Shown: piece by piece, positions 43,287-52,546 of the stretch
Numbering within the stretch: the stretch's first letter is position 1
Layout: each line of letters opens with the position of its first letter
Made by a program: the position numbers and the translations under genes
The notes under the pieces: model-generated
Databases searched by the model: none
What the model saw: only the letters and a program-made list of their open reading frames with translations
Told to the model about the DNA's origin: nothing
NCBI RefSeq assembly: GCF_044377145.1
Contig: NZ_JBILJQ010000016.1
Span: 1 to 64,000 of the forward strand
Direction of reading: 5' to 3'
From: Aquimonas sp044377145
GTDB taxonomy: Bacteria; Pseudomonadota; Gammaproteobacteria; Xanthomonadales; Xanthomonadaceae
DNA length: 64,000 nucleotides

Positions 43287-44648
43287 TCAAGAGCTGAATA
43301 CGCGCAGGATGTCGTTGTAGAAGGCCAGGGCCATCAGACTGCCCAGGACAACCATCCCGACATACTGGCCCGCAATCAACGATTTCTCACTGACCGGCGC
43401 GCCTTTGATCGCTTCGATAAGGTAATACAGCAGGTGACCCCCGTCCAAGATCGGTATGGGCAGGAGGTTCATGATGCACAGGCTGAGCGACAGCACGGCC
43501 AAGAAGAACAGGAACCAGGCCACGCCGCGCTGGGCGGAATCGTTCGCGAACTGTGCAATCGAGATCGGCCCGGACAGGTTCTGCAGCGAAGCGGCGCCGC
43601 TGACCATGCGATAGAGCATGCCGAAGGTGCTGGTGGTCAGGCGCCAGGTTTCGTTGAACGCAGCGCCGGCGGCATCAATCGGGCCAAAGCGCAGCACCGC
43701 ATCGGGCGTGGCCGCGGTGCGCTCTGCCGCCACGCCGAAAATCCACGTCGCCGCGCCTTCTGCGGTTTCGGTATTGCGCACAGGCTGCAGGCTGAGTTCA
43801 AGCAAGCTGTCCTCGCGTTCGACCGATACCACCGCCGGGCGCCCGACTTCGCCAGCGTTCTCGACGTGGGCTGAGATTTCGTCGAAGTAGCCGATCGTCT
43901 GGCCATCGATGCTGCGGATACGGTCGCCAGGGCGAATGCCGGCCTGGGCCGCCGGGCTGTCAGCGCTCACTCCACCGACCACCGGCGGCAGCAGGCGCTG
44001 CAGTTGAATCAGGCCGATGGCCGGCACCAGCTCGGTTTCCTTCAGGCCTTCCGGCAGGCGGCCCAGGTCGAGGCTGAGGCTGCGGGTGACACCATCGCTG
44101 CCCTGGACCTCGATCTCGACAGGCAGCCGGTCGAGCGCCGCACCGGTCAGATGCATGCCGACGTGGGTCCAGGTGTCCATGCTGCGGCCATCGATGGACA
44201 GGATCCGATCGCCGCTGCGGAAGCCGGCCTCGGCGGCGACCTTGTCGGCGCGCCCGACCAGCGGCAGATAATCATCTTTGCCAATCAGAAACATGCCCCA
44301 TAGCAGCAGCAGGCACAGCAGCAGGTTGAACAAGGGGCCGGCCGCGACGATGGCGATGCGCTGACTGACCGGCTTGCGGTTGAAGGCCTGGTCAAGCTCG
44401 GCGGTGGGCACATCGGCCTCGCGCTCGTCGAGCATCTTCACGTAGCCGCCCAAGGGCAGGGCGGCGATCACATATTCGGTGCCGTCGCGGCCGACCCGGC
44501 TCCACAGTGGTTTGCCGAAGCCCACCGAGAATCGCAGTACACGCACGCCGCAGCGACGCGCGACCCAGTAGTGGCCGAATTCATGGAAGGTGACCAGGAT
44601 GCCGAGGCTCACGATCATCCACCAGATGGAGCCTAGGATTTCCTGCAT
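43287..44648 (-). CDS. rseP: Site-2 intramembrane protease RseP
   Basis: RseP cleaves the RseA anti-sigma factor in the sigma-E envelope stress response. The 453 residues starting at ATG 44648 show the metalloprotease motif HEFGHYWVARR (zinc ligands at 22-26), GFGKPLWSRVGRDGTEYVIAALPLGGYVKM, two PDZ domains and the second active-site motif NLLPIPILDGGHLLYYLIEA with its Asp. The start gives the normal membrane-embedded N-terminus; the upstream extension lacks family similarity. Confidence 0.96.
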   Translation of the reverse strand: MQEILGSIWWMIVSLGILVTFHEFGHYWVARRCGVRVLRFSVGFGKPLWSRVGRDGTEYVIAALPLGGYVKMLDEREADVPTAELDQAFNRKPVSQRIAIVAAGPLFNLLLCLLLLWGMFLIGKDDYLPLVGRADKVAAEAGFRSGDRILSIDGRSMDTWTHVGMHLTGAALDRLPVEIEVQGSDGVTRSLSLDLGRLPEGLKETELVPAIGLIQLQRLLPPVVGGVSADSPAAQAGIRPGDRIRSIDGQTIGYFDEISAHVENAGEVGRPAVVSVEREDSLLELSLQPVRNTETAEGAATWIFGVAAERTAATPDAVLRFGPIDAAGAAFNETWRLTTSTFGMLYRMVSGAASLQNLSGPISIAQFANDSAQRGVAWFLFFLAVLSLSLCIMNLLPIPILDGGHLLYYLIEAIKGAPVSEKSLIAGQYVGMVVLGSLMALAFYNDILRVFSS

Positions 44649-44679
44649 GTCCGCCGATGTCGTGAGGAGAGTGGGAGGT

Positions 44680-45849
44680 TCAAGCGAGCTGCGCCTCGGC
44701 ATGGTCGCGGACCCGGCGGTCCAGGTCCAGCAGTGCTTCCAGGCCATCGGAACGGTCGCCGGCGAAGCGGTGCAGGCAGCGCTCGATCAGCGCCGGGATG
44801 CCTAGGAAGCCCAAACGGCCCTGAAGAAAGCCTGAAACAGCGATTTCGTTGGCCGCGTTCAGGCAGGTGGTGGCCTCAGGGCCCGCGCGCATCGCCTCGA
44901 ACGCCAGCCGCAGACACGGAAACGCGTCAGTGTCCGGTGGCTCGAAATCGAGCCGGCCAAGGCGGATCAAGTCGAGTGAGCTGACCCCCGCTTCCACCCG
45001 CTGCGGCCAGGCCAGGGCACAGGCGATAGCGGTGCGCATGTCGGGCGGTCCGAGCTGGGCCAGCATCGAGCCGTCGAGGTATTCGACCAGTGAATGCACG
45101 ATGCTCTGTGGATGCACGACGACCTCGATGCGCTCTGCGGGCGCGCCGAACAGCCAGTGCGCTTCGATCACCTCCAGGCCCTTGTTCATCAGGGTCGCCG
45201 AGTCCACCGAGATCTTGCGGCCCATGCTCCAGTTCGGATGCGCACAGGCTTGATCCGGGGTGATCCGGGAGAGCTCGTCGCGGCGACGGCCGCGGAACGG
45301 GCCGCCGGAGGCGGTCAGCAGCAACCGCCGCAAACCGGGACCGAATCCCGTTCCAACCGCTGGCTGCGGCAGGCACTGGAACAGCGCGCTGTGCTCGCTG
45401 TCGACCGGAATCAGCTCAGCACCGCCGCGGCGCACCGCGTCCATCAGCAGCGCGCCCGCCACCACGATCGATTCCTTGTTGGCCAGCAGCAGGCGCTTGC
45501 CCGCTTCAGCCGCGGCCAGGGTGGAGCGCAAACCGGCGGCGCCGACGATCGCAGCCACCACGGTGTCGCAGAGCTCGGAACCGGCGGCCTGTTCAAGCGC
45601 GAGCGGTCCGGCAGCAGCATCGGTGTTCAGCCCTCGCGCGCGCAGGCCTTGCTCAAGTCGGGGCAACAGCGCGGGGTCGGCAATGATCGCCAGTGCCGGT
45701 CGGAAGCGCTCGCACAGCGTCAGCAGTGCATCGACCTGGGTGTGGGCGCTGAGCACGCTGGCCGCGAAACGCTGCGGATGCCGCGCGATGACGTCCAGCG
45801 CGCTGGTGCCGATCGAGCCGGTGGCGCCGAGGACAGCGATCCGTCTCAT
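44680..45849 (-). CDS. dxr: 1-deoxy-D-xylulose 5-phosphate reductoisomerase
   Basis: DXR makes MEP in the non-mevalonate isoprenoid pathway. The 389 residues have an NADPH motif AVLGATGSIGTSALDVI, ANKESIVVAG, DSEHSALFQCL, LTASGGPFRG, HPNWSMGRKISVDSATLMNKGLE and HPQSIVHSLVEY, all conserved. The start overlaps the cdsA stop by 4 nt. It links isoprenoid supply to uppS in the same cluster. Confidence 0.97.
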   Translation of the reverse strand: MRRIAVLGATGSIGTSALDVIARHPQRFAASVLSAHTQVDALLTLCERFRPALAIIADPALLPRLEQGLRARGLNTDAAAGPLALEQAAGSELCDTVVAAIVGAAGLRSTLAAAEAGKRLLLANKESIVVAGALLMDAVRRGGAELIPVDSEHSALFQCLPQPAVGTGFGPGLRRLLLTASGGPFRGRRRDELSRITPDQACAHPNWSMGRKISVDSATLMNKGLEVIEAHWLFGAPAERIEVVVHPQSIVHSLVEYLDGSMLAQLGPPDMRTAIACALAWPQRVEAGVSSLDLIRLGRLDFEPPDTDAFPCLRLAFEAMRAGPEATTCLNAANEIAVSGFLQGRLGFLGIPALIERCLHRFAGDRSDGLEALLDLDRRVRDHAEAQLA

Positions 45850-46661
45850 AGACCCAGCCAGATCTTGCCTATCGCAAACACCGGCAGCGCGGCGACCAGG
45901 CTGTCGACGCGGTCGAACACGCCGCCGTGGCCGGGGATCAGGCTGCCGGAATCCTTCGCGCCACCCTGGCGCTTGATGACGCTCTCGAACAGATCACCCA
46001 ATACCGAGGCCAGTGCGGCGAGCGCGGTCAGCAGCAGCAGCGCCGGCAGCTGTGATAGGCCCAAACCGAGCAGTGCGAAACAGACCAGTGCCAGCAGCAG
46101 GGCCGCCGCCAAACCACCCCACAGGCCTGCCCAGGTCTTGCCAGGGCTGATGCTGGGCGCGAGCTTGCGGCCGCCGAAACGCGTGCCAGCATAGAAGGCG
46201 CCGGTGTCTGCTGCCCAGACCAGGGCGATGGCGTACAGCGCCCAGCGCGGGCCGAAGTCCCCGTCTGCGTGCAGCAGGGCGAGTCCCGTCCAGGCCGGAA
46301 CGATAAGCAGCAGCAGGATCACCAGTTTCAAGACCCGATGCGCGAGGGTGTCGCGCGCGAGCAGGCGCGGACGCAGCAGCCAGATCAAGGCCGTCAGCCA
46401 CCACAGGCAGCCAAGCAGGGTCACCAGCGGAAACAGGTTTTGCAGGCTCTGATGCGAAAGCCAGGCCATCAGGGCAGCCGGCGGCAGCAGCACGGCGACT
46501 CGACCGAGTGGGCTGGCAATGCCGATCAGCGCGGCCCATTCCCAGGCTGCCAGCAGCAGCAATACCGCCACCAGCGGCAGCAGCAGTTCGGTCGGCAGAA
46601 ACAACACCGCAGACACAGCCAGCGGCGCCATTACCAGTGCGGTGATGACGCGCTGATTCAT
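45846..46661 (-). CDS. cdsA: Phosphatidate cytidylyltransferase
   Basis: CdsA makes CDP-diacylglycerol for phospholipid synthesis. The 271-residue protein has about eight membrane helices and the complete family signature near the C-terminus (FESVIKRQGGAKDSGSLIPG, then HGGVFDRVDSL). ATG 46661 (MNQRVITALV) overlaps the uppS stop by 4 nt and is the normal family start. Confidence 0.96.
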   Translation of the reverse strand: MNQRVITALVMAPLAVSAVLFLPTELLLPLVAVLLLLAAWEWAALIGIASPLGRVAVLLPPAALMAWLSHQSLQNLFPLVTLLGCLWWLTALIWLLRPRLLARDTLAHRVLKLVILLLLIVPAWTGLALLHADGDFGPRWALYAIALVWAADTGAFYAGTRFGGRKLAPSISPGKTWAGLWGGLAAALLLALVCFALLGLGLSQLPALLLLTALAALASVLGDLFESVIKRQGGAKDSGSLIPGHGGVFDRVDSLVAALPVFAIGKIWLGL

Positions 46662-47422
46662 GTCGAGGTTTCCTTCAGCTGTTCGCTGGTACGGCCGAAG
46701 CGGCGTTCTCGGCTGGCGAAGACGGCCAGCGCTTCCTCCAGTACCTTGGCATCGAGATCCGGCCATAGGGTTTCGGTGAAGTACAGCTCGGTGTAGGCCA
46801 GCTGCCAGAGCAGAAAGTTGCTGATGCGCTGGTCGCCGCCGCTGCGAATGAACAGATCCGGCGCCGGCAGCTCCGACAGCGACAGCTCCGCATCGAAGCG
46901 GGCTTCATCGATCTGCTCGGGTGTGAGCTCGCCCTGGCTCACCTGCACCGCCATGCGTCGAGCTGCCTGGACGATATCCCAGCGGCCACCGTAGCTTGCT
47001 GCGATCGACAGCTGCAGCCCGGTGTTGGCGACTGTCAGTGACTCCGCCTGGCGCATCCGCCGCTGCAGGTCCGGGCTGAACGTCGCGCGGTCGCCGATGA
47101 AGCGCAGCCGCACCTGACGTCGGTGCAGCTCCTCGACCTCGCGATCCAGCGCACGCAGAAACAGGCCCATCAAGGCCGAAACCTCGTCCACCGGGCGCTG
47201 CCAGTTCTCGCTCGAGAATGCGAACAGAGTCAGCGCCCCGATGCCGCGGGCGATGCAGAAATCAATGCAGAGGTTCACCGCACGCGCCCCGGCACGGTGG
47301 CCAAGCGTGCGCGGACGGCCACGCTGCTTGGCCCAGCGCCCGTTGCCATCCATGATCACGGCAAGGTGCCTGGGCAGCTGCGTTGGAGGCGCTGCGGCTG
47401 TCGGAGAGTGGTCGGCGTTCAT
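46658..47422 (-). CDS. uppS: Undecaprenyl diphosphate synthase
   Basis: UppS makes the C55 lipid carrier for peptidoglycan and O-antigen. The 254 residues contain HLAVIMDGNGRWAKQRGRPR with the catalytic Asp, HRAGARAV, LTLFAFSSENWQRP, DLFIRSGGDQRISNFLLWQLAYTEL and LWPDLD. There is a short N-terminal extension of about 17 residues. It is 26 nt downstream of frr. Confidence 0.97.
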   Translation of the reverse strand: MNADHSPTAAAPPTQLPRHLAVIMDGNGRWAKQRGRPRTLGHRAGARAVNLCIDFCIARGIGALTLFAFSSENWQRPVDEVSALMGLFLRALDREVEELHRRQVRLRFIGDRATFSPDLQRRMRQAESLTVANTGLQLSIAASYGGRWDIVQAARRMAVQVSQGELTPEQIDEARFDAELSLSELPAPDLFIRSGGDQRISNFLLWQLAYTELYFTETLWPDLDAKVLEEALAVFASRERRFGRTSEQLKETST

Positions 47423-47448
47423 GCCGGGCGGGGTCGGATCGCGCCCGA

Positions 47449-48006
47449 TCAGATCGCCATCAACTCGTCTTCCTTGTGCTTGACCACACCGTCGACCTCT
47501 TTGACGAAGCGATCAGTCAGGCCCTGAATGTCGGTTTCGGCGCGACGCTCTTCGTCCTCGCTGATCGTCTTGGCCTTGAGCAGATCCTTCACCTGCTGCA
47601 GCGCATCGCGGCGGATGTTGCGGATCGCGACCTTGGCGTTTTCGCCCTCTCCCGACACATGCTTGGACAGGTCGCGGCGACGCTCTTCGGTCAGCGGCGG
47701 CAGATTGATGCGGATCACCGTGCCGGCGGTATTCGGGGTCAGACCGAGGTCCGAGCCGTGGATCGCTTTCTCGATCGGACCGACCATGTTCTTCTCCCAC
47801 GGCGTGATCAGGATCGAGCGCGCGTCGGCCAGGGTGACCGATGCGACCTGGGTCAGCGGCATGTCGGAACCGTAGTAGTTGACCTTCAGATGATCGACCA
47901 GGGCCGTCGAGGCGCGGCCGGTGCGCAGCTTGGTCAGCTCGGTGCGCAGCGACTCGACGCTCTTCTGCATACGCGACTGGGTGTCTTTCTTGATGTCGTT
48001 GATCAT
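47449..48006 (-). CDS. frr: Ribosome recycling factor
   Basis: RRF, with EF-G, splits post-termination ribosomes. The 185-residue protein has the standard start MINDIKKDTQSRMQKSVESL, LRTGRASTALVDHLKVNYYGS, PLTQVASVTLADAR, the INLPPLTEERR hinge and the C-terminal helix. A perfect TATAAT lies upstream at 48045-48050. Confidence 0.97.
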   Translation of the reverse strand: MINDIKKDTQSRMQKSVESLRTELTKLRTGRASTALVDHLKVNYYGSDMPLTQVASVTLADARSILITPWEKNMVGPIEKAIHGSDLGLTPNTAGTVIRINLPPLTEERRRDLSKHVSGEGENAKVAIRNIRRDALQQVKDLLKAKTISEDEERRAETDIQGLTDRFVKEVDGVVKHKEDELMAI

Positions 48007-48044
48007 GGGCTTCAGCCTTGCGACGGGCGGTCAATCGGCCGCCG

Positions 48045-48050
48045 ATTATA
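48045..48050 (-). promoter_or_regulatory. Possible -10 element for frr
   Basis: On the minus strand this reads TATAAT, about 40 nt before the frr start in the 105-bp pyrH-frr gap. No good -35 box is found at 16-18 bp, so the promoter call is tentative. Confidence 0.4.
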
Positions 48051-48111
48051 GGGGGTTGCAGCTCACACACCGCTGCCCGCACTTGCGTTGCGCTGCAGCA
48101 CGCAGCCGCGC

Positions 48112-48840
48112 TCAGGCGCCGCGGTCGACCAGGGTGCCGATCGGCTCACCCTGCAGAATCCGCATCAGATTGCCGGGCACGGTCATGTCGTAGATTCGCA
48201 TCGGCATGCCGTAATCGCGGCACAGTGCGATCGCTGCGGTGTCCATCACCTGCAGATTGCGGGTGATCACGTCTTCGTAGGACAGATGCTCGAAGCGCTT
48301 GGCGTCGGGGTTTTTCTTCGGGTCGGAGTCGTACACGCCATCGACCTTGGTGGCTTTCAGCATCAGGTCGGCGCTGATCTCCACCGCGCGCAGCGCGGCG
48401 GCAGAATCGGTGGTGAAGAAGGGGTTGCCGGTACCGGCGGCGAAGATCGCGATCCGGCCCTTTTCGATATGGCGCACCGCGCGGCGGCGGATGTAGTCCT
48501 CGGCGACAGCGTTGATCTTGATTGCGCTCATCACTCGCGCGTAGCCGCCGAGTTTTTCGATCGCGTCCTGCATCGCCAGCGCGTTCATGATCGTCGCCAG
48601 CATGCCCATGTGGTCGCCGGTGACCCGGTCCATCCCGGCGGCTGCCAGGCCTGCACCACGGAAGATGTTGCCGCCGCCGATCACCACGCCGATCTCCGCC
48701 CCGGCGCGACTGACGTCGAGCACCTCACGCGCGAGCCCGCTGATGATCTCGGGATCGATGCCGTAGTCCAATCGTCCCATCAGCGCCTCACCGGAGAGTT
48801 TCAGCAGGACTCGGCGGTACTTCAGCGGCGCAGTATTCAC
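48112..48840 (-). CDS. pyrH: Uridylate kinase
   Basis: PyrH phosphorylates UMP. The protein contains YRRVLLKLSGEALMG, GVVIGGGNIFRGAGLAAAGMDRVTGDHMGMLATIMNA, FAAGTGNPFFTTDSAAALRA and KVDGVYDSDPKKNPDA. GTG 48840 gives 242 residues, the usual size, with a GGAG about eight bases upstream. An ATG at 48873 would add an unsupported 11-residue extension (MWGFCADGACP). In many relatives rpsB and tsf lie upstream, but here hslR and htpG do. Confidence 0.95.
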   Translation of the reverse strand: MNTAPLKYRRVLLKLSGEALMGRLDYGIDPEIISGLAREVLDVSRAGAEIGVVIGGGNIFRGAGLAAAGMDRVTGDHMGMLATIMNALAMQDAIEKLGGYARVMSAIKINAVAEDYIRRRAVRHIEKGRIAIFAAGTGNPFFTTDSAAALRAVEISADLMLKATKVDGVYDSDPKKNPDAKRFEHLSYEDVITRNLQVMDTAAIALCRDYGMPMRIYDMTVPGNLMRILQGEPIGTLVDRGA

Positions 48841-48970
48841 GGGGCAGGCTCCATCGGCACAAAACCCCCACATTCTAGCGGTTTATGCAGACAAGCGCTT
48901 CACTCTTTGGCGCGCACGCCTCGGCTTACCTGCAGCGGTGATGGTACGAAGCCCTCGTCGCAAGCTGCGC

Positions 48971-49384
48971 TCAGAGCATTTCGAGGTCGCCGAGCGCGCG
49001 GATCAGCCGTCGCGCGCGCTTGCTTGGTTTGGATTCCGGCGCCTGATAGCCGGCGCGATCAGCGGCGCGCAGCGCGGCGGCTTCGAGCCGGCGCGTGCGC
49101 GATGCTTCGCTTTCGCTGTACAGCGCTTGCGCCACCGGCGCTGGGCCGCGCGTGTCGGCCACGCCCAGCACTTCGATCTCATGGCGATCCCCGGAGCGCT
49201 CGATGCTGAGCTTCATCCCGGCGCGCACCGCCCGCGAGGGTTTGCAGGGCTGGCCGTCGACGTGCACCCGGTGCGCCTCGATCTGGGTTTTCGCCAGCGC
49301 GCGGGTCTTGAACCAGCGTGTGGCCCACAGCCAGACGTCCAGACGGACGCTGTCCTGTGGGCCGCGCGCCGTGGCCTCGCTCAC
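48971..49384 (-). CDS. hslR: S4-domain RNA-binding heat-shock protein Hsp15
   Basis: Hsp15 binds 50S subunits carrying nascent chains and helps recycle them after heat stress. The 137 residues show the S4 fold: VRLDVWLWATRWFKTRALAKTQI, VHVDGQPCKPSRAVRAGMKL, then a basic C-terminal tail (KPSKRARRLIRAL). GTG 49384 overlaps the htpG stop by 4 nt (GTGA). Placement behind htpG and a sigma-32-like promoter fits a heat-shock role. Confidence 0.93.
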   Translation of the reverse strand: MSEATARGPQDSVRLDVWLWATRWFKTRALAKTQIEAHRVHVDGQPCKPSRAVRAGMKLSIERSGDRHEIEVLGVADTRGPAPVAQALYSESEASRTRRLEAAALRAADRAGYQAPESKPSKRARRLIRALGDLEML

Positions 49385-51273
49385 GCGGAAAGCAGCAGCG
49401 CGTTGATACGGCGAATGAAGCCGGCCGGATCTTCCAGCGGCGCGCCTTCGGCCAGCTGGGCCTGCTCGAACAGGATGGCCGCCAGCTGATCGCGACGCTC
49501 GCCTGCGGGCTCGGCTTCAAACCGCTGCAGCAGCGGATGCTGCGGGTTGATCTCCAGGCTGGGCTTGGCCGAGGGCACCTCGTGTCCGGCGGCGCGCATC
49601 ATCCGCTGCAGGTGCAGAGCCATGTCGTATTCCTCCAGCACCAGGCAGGACGGCGACTCGGTCAGGCGCTGCGATACGCGCACGTCCCGCACGCGCTCGC
49701 CGAGCGCGGCCTTCAGCGCTTCGGTCAACGGCGCGGCTGCCTTGGCGGCCTCTTCGTGCTTCTGCTTGGCCTCGGCCGCATCGGGCAGGTCGCCGAGATC
49801 GAGCTCGCCTTTGGCGATGTTCTTCAGCGACTTGCCGGCGTACTCGCGCAGATAGCCCGACATCCATTCGTCGATGCGTTCGTGCAGCAGCAGCACTTCG
49901 ATGCCGCGCGCCTTCAGCGCTTCGAGCTGCGGGCTGTGCGCGGCGGCATTCCAGCCGTCGGCACTCAGGAAGTAGATCGAACTCTGACCGGCCGGCATGC
50001 GCGAGATGTAGTCATCCAGCGCGAACAGTTCTTCGGCATTGGCGCTCTTGGTCGAGGCGAAGCGCAGCAGTTTGGCGATGCGCTCCAGATTGGAGCTGTC
50101 TTCCGACACGCCTTCCTTCAGCACGCCGCCGAAAGCACTCCAGAACGCGCGGTACTTCTCGGGTTCGTCGCGCGCCACGCGTTCCAGCAGATCGAGCACG
50201 CGCCGGGTCACCGCGGATTTCAGTTTGTCGATCTGGCGGTTGTTCTGCAGCAGCTCGCGCGAGACGTTCAGCGGCAGGTCGTCGGAATCGACCACACCGC
50301 GCACGAAGCGCAGGTAGCTCGGCAGCATCTGCTCGGAGGCGTCCATGATGAAGACGCGCTTGACGTACAGCTTCAGGCCCTTGCGGGTCTCGCGATCGAA
50401 CTGGAAGTCGAACGGCGCTTTCTCGGGAACGAACAGCAGGCTGGTGAAATTCTGATTGCCTTCGACCCGGTTGTGGGTCCAGGCCAGCGCCTCGTTGAAG
50501 TCATGACTGACGTGCTTGTAGAAGGCCTGGTAGTCCTCGTCCTTGATCTCCGTCTTCGGCAGCGTCCACAGGGCACGCGCTTCGTTGACCGTCTCAAGCT
50601 CGGCAGTGACGGCCTCGGCGCCGTCTTCGACATCGCCAGCGGGCTTGGCCATCCGGATCGGGAAGCCGATGTGGTCGCTGTAGCGACGGATCAGGCTCTT
50701 CAGCGTCCACTCCTGAAGGAATTCGCCTTCCTCGGGCTTCAGATGCAGGACCACCGAGCTGCCGCGTTGCGCGCGCTCGGCCGGTGCCAGCGTGTACTCG
50801 CCGCTGCCGTCCGAGGCCCAGGCCCAGGCCTCGTCGCTGCCGGCGCGGCGGCTGATGACTTCCATCCGGTCGGCAACGATGAAACCCGAATAGAAGCCGA
50901 CCCCGAACTGTCCGATCAGCTGGGCGTCGCCCTTCTGCGCGTCCGACAGATTGGCCAGGAAGGCCTTGGTGCCGGAGCGGGCGATGGTGCCGAGATTGTC
51001 GATCAGCTCCTGCCGGCTCATGCCGATGCCGGTATCGCGGATCTCCAGCGTGCGCGCGTCGTTGTCGACCACCAGCTCGATCGCCGGGTCACCGTCAGCG
51101 CCCAGCAGGCTGGCATCGGTGACCGCCTCGAAGCGCAGCTTGTCGCAGGCATCGGACGCATTCGAAATCAGCTCGCGCAGGAAGATTTCCTTGTGCGAGT
51201 ACAGTGAGTGAATGACCAGTTTCAGCACTTCGCGGGTTTCGGCCTGGAAGGCATGGGTTTCGGCGTGGCTCAT
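49381..51273 (-). CDS. htpG: Hsp90-family chaperone HtpG
   Basis: ATG 51273 gives 630 residues. The GHKL ATPase domain has LKLVIHSLYSHKEIFLRELISNASDACDKLR, DTGIGMSRQELIDNLGTIARSGTK and GQFGVGFYSGFIVADRM. The middle domain has FDFQFDRETRKGLKLYVKRVFI, LRFVRGVVDSDDLPLNVSRE and LQNNRQI. The C-terminal dimerisation region follows. It is the first gene of an htpG-hslR operon. Confidence 0.97.
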   Translation of the reverse strand: MSHAETHAFQAETREVLKLVIHSLYSHKEIFLRELISNASDACDKLRFEAVTDASLLGADGDPAIELVVDNDARTLEIRDTGIGMSRQELIDNLGTIARSGTKAFLANLSDAQKGDAQLIGQFGVGFYSGFIVADRMEVISRRAGSDEAWAWASDGSGEYTLAPAERAQRGSSVVLHLKPEEGEFLQEWTLKSLIRRYSDHIGFPIRMAKPAGDVEDGAEAVTAELETVNEARALWTLPKTEIKDEDYQAFYKHVSHDFNEALAWTHNRVEGNQNFTSLLFVPEKAPFDFQFDRETRKGLKLYVKRVFIMDASEQMLPSYLRFVRGVVDSDDLPLNVSRELLQNNRQIDKLKSAVTRRVLDLLERVARDEPEKYRAFWSAFGGVLKEGVSEDSSNLERIAKLLRFASTKSANAEELFALDDYISRMPAGQSSIYFLSADGWNAAAHSPQLEALKARGIEVLLLHERIDEWMSGYLREYAGKSLKNIAKGELDLGDLPDAAEAKQKHEEAAKAAAPLTEALKAALGERVRDVRVSQRLTESPSCLVLEEYDMALHLQRMMRAAGHEVPSAKPSLEINPQHPLLQRFEAEPAGERRDQLAAILFEQAQLAEGAPLEDPAGFIRRINALLLSA

Positions 51274-51338
51274 GGGGTCTCCGATGGCGGGGCTGAGAAA
51301 GTGGGCGCGCCAAGGCAATCGCTGCGCGTGGCCCCGGA

Positions 51339-51365
51339 ATTGTGCTGATTCAGGTGTTTTTCAAG
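51339..51365 (-). promoter_or_regulatory. Sigma-32-like heat-shock promoter of htpG
   Basis: On the minus strand CTTGAAA (51359-51365), the full sigma-32 -35 consensus, is followed after 14 bp by CACAAT (51339-51344), which matches four of six bases of the CCCCAT -10. The htpG start is 66 nt downstream. Spacing is within the known range. Confidence 0.6.
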
Positions 51366-51398
51366 AGCGCGTGCGTCAACGGCCCGGCCGGCGCAGTC

Positions 51399-52520
51399 TC
51401 AAACGCCCCGCTTCAGCAGCACCAGGGTTTCAAAGTGGGCGGTGTGCGGGAACAGATCCAGCACCTGCGCCTCGATCGGCTGAAAGCTGGGCAGCTGCGC
51501 CAGATCGGCTGCCAGGCTGTCGACATTGCAGCTGGAGTAGACCAGGGTCCTGACCTCGCTGGCCTCGATAGCCGCGCACAGCTCGGCGCCGATACCGCGG
51601 CGCGGCGGGTTGACGATCAAGGCATCTGGCGCGCCGTCCAGCGCGTCGCCACGACTGGCATCGGCGACTTCGAAGCGCGTGTTGGCAAGCCCGATCTCGG
51701 CGCGCGAGAGCTCGGCGCTGGCGATCGCCTCGGCGCTGATTTCGCGACCGACCACGCTGCCGGCATGCGGGGCGCAGTGCAGGGCGAAGCCGCCGACGCC
51801 GCAGTACAGATCGAGCAGGCGCTCCGGGCGTGCCGCTTGGATCCAGGCGGCGGCGCGGGCATACAGCGCCGCTGCAAGCGTGGTGTGGGTCTGAAAGAAG
51901 CTGCGTGGCTTCAGATGCAGCGGAATGCCGTTGAGCTCGACTCGCAGGCTGTCGGGGCCGGGCAGCATCAGTTCGATGTCGCCCTCCAGCACGGCCTTGT
52001 GCTCGGGCTGCAGGTTGATCGATATCGGCCCCATATCGGGCAAGGCAGCCCGCAGCGCGGGCAGGTGCTTTTCGATCCGCGACAGCGGCTCGCGCGAACG
52101 CAGCACCAACCTGAGCAGCAGGGCACCATCGGGGGCGATGGTCAGCAGCAGATACTTGAGTTCGCCGCGACGTTCCTGCAGCGAGTAGGGCGCGATGCGG
52201 GCGGTCTGGATCAGGTCCCGCAGCGGCCCAAAGGCCCGCTGGATGGCTTCCGGATACAGCAGGCAGTCGGCGAGGTCGACAGCACGGTCCTGCAGGTCAA
52301 CCAGGCCGAGCACGGGTGCCTCGCAGCTGCCGCCGACCGCCATCTTGGCCTTGTTGCGAAAGCCGGACTCGACGCTTGCCAGCGGCGCCAGCCAGCGCAG
52401 CCGCGGGCCTTGAATCCGCGCCTGCGCCAGCGTCTGCTTGGCCTCAAGCTGGTCTGCGTAGGCGCGCTCGATCCAGCTGCAGGAGCGGCAGCGGGCGGCA
52501 ATGAAGTGGGGGCAGTGCAT
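51399..52520 (-). CDS. rlmC: 23S rRNA (uracil-747-C5)-methyltransferase
   Basis: The 373-residue enzyme uses S-adenosylmethionine to methylate U747 of 23S rRNA. The Fe-S cluster cysteines are at the N-terminus (Cys3, Cys11, Cys14) with a fourth in VGGSCEAP. The SAM domain shows LLDLYCGVGGFALH, VNPPRRGIG and LVYSSCNVDSLAADL, which contains the catalytic Cys. The shorter length, without a TRAM domain, separates it from RlmD. ATG 52520 places the Cys cluster at the start as in RlmC. Confidence 0.93.
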   Translation of the reverse strand: MHCPHFIAARCRSCSWIERAYADQLEAKQTLAQARIQGPRLRWLAPLASVESGFRNKAKMAVGGSCEAPVLGLVDLQDRAVDLADCLLYPEAIQRAFGPLRDLIQTARIAPYSLQERRGELKYLLLTIAPDGALLLRLVLRSREPLSRIEKHLPALRAALPDMGPISINLQPEHKAVLEGDIELMLPGPDSLRVELNGIPLHLKPRSFFQTHTTLAAALYARAAAWIQAARPERLLDLYCGVGGFALHCAPHAGSVVGREISAEAIASAELSRAEIGLANTRFEVADASRGDALDGAPDALIVNPPRRGIGAELCAAIEASEVRTLVYSSCNVDSLAADLAQLPSFQPIEAQVLDLFPHTAHFETLVLLKRGV

Positions 52521-52546
52521 CTGCGGGCGCCAATTCCGGGGCGAGT

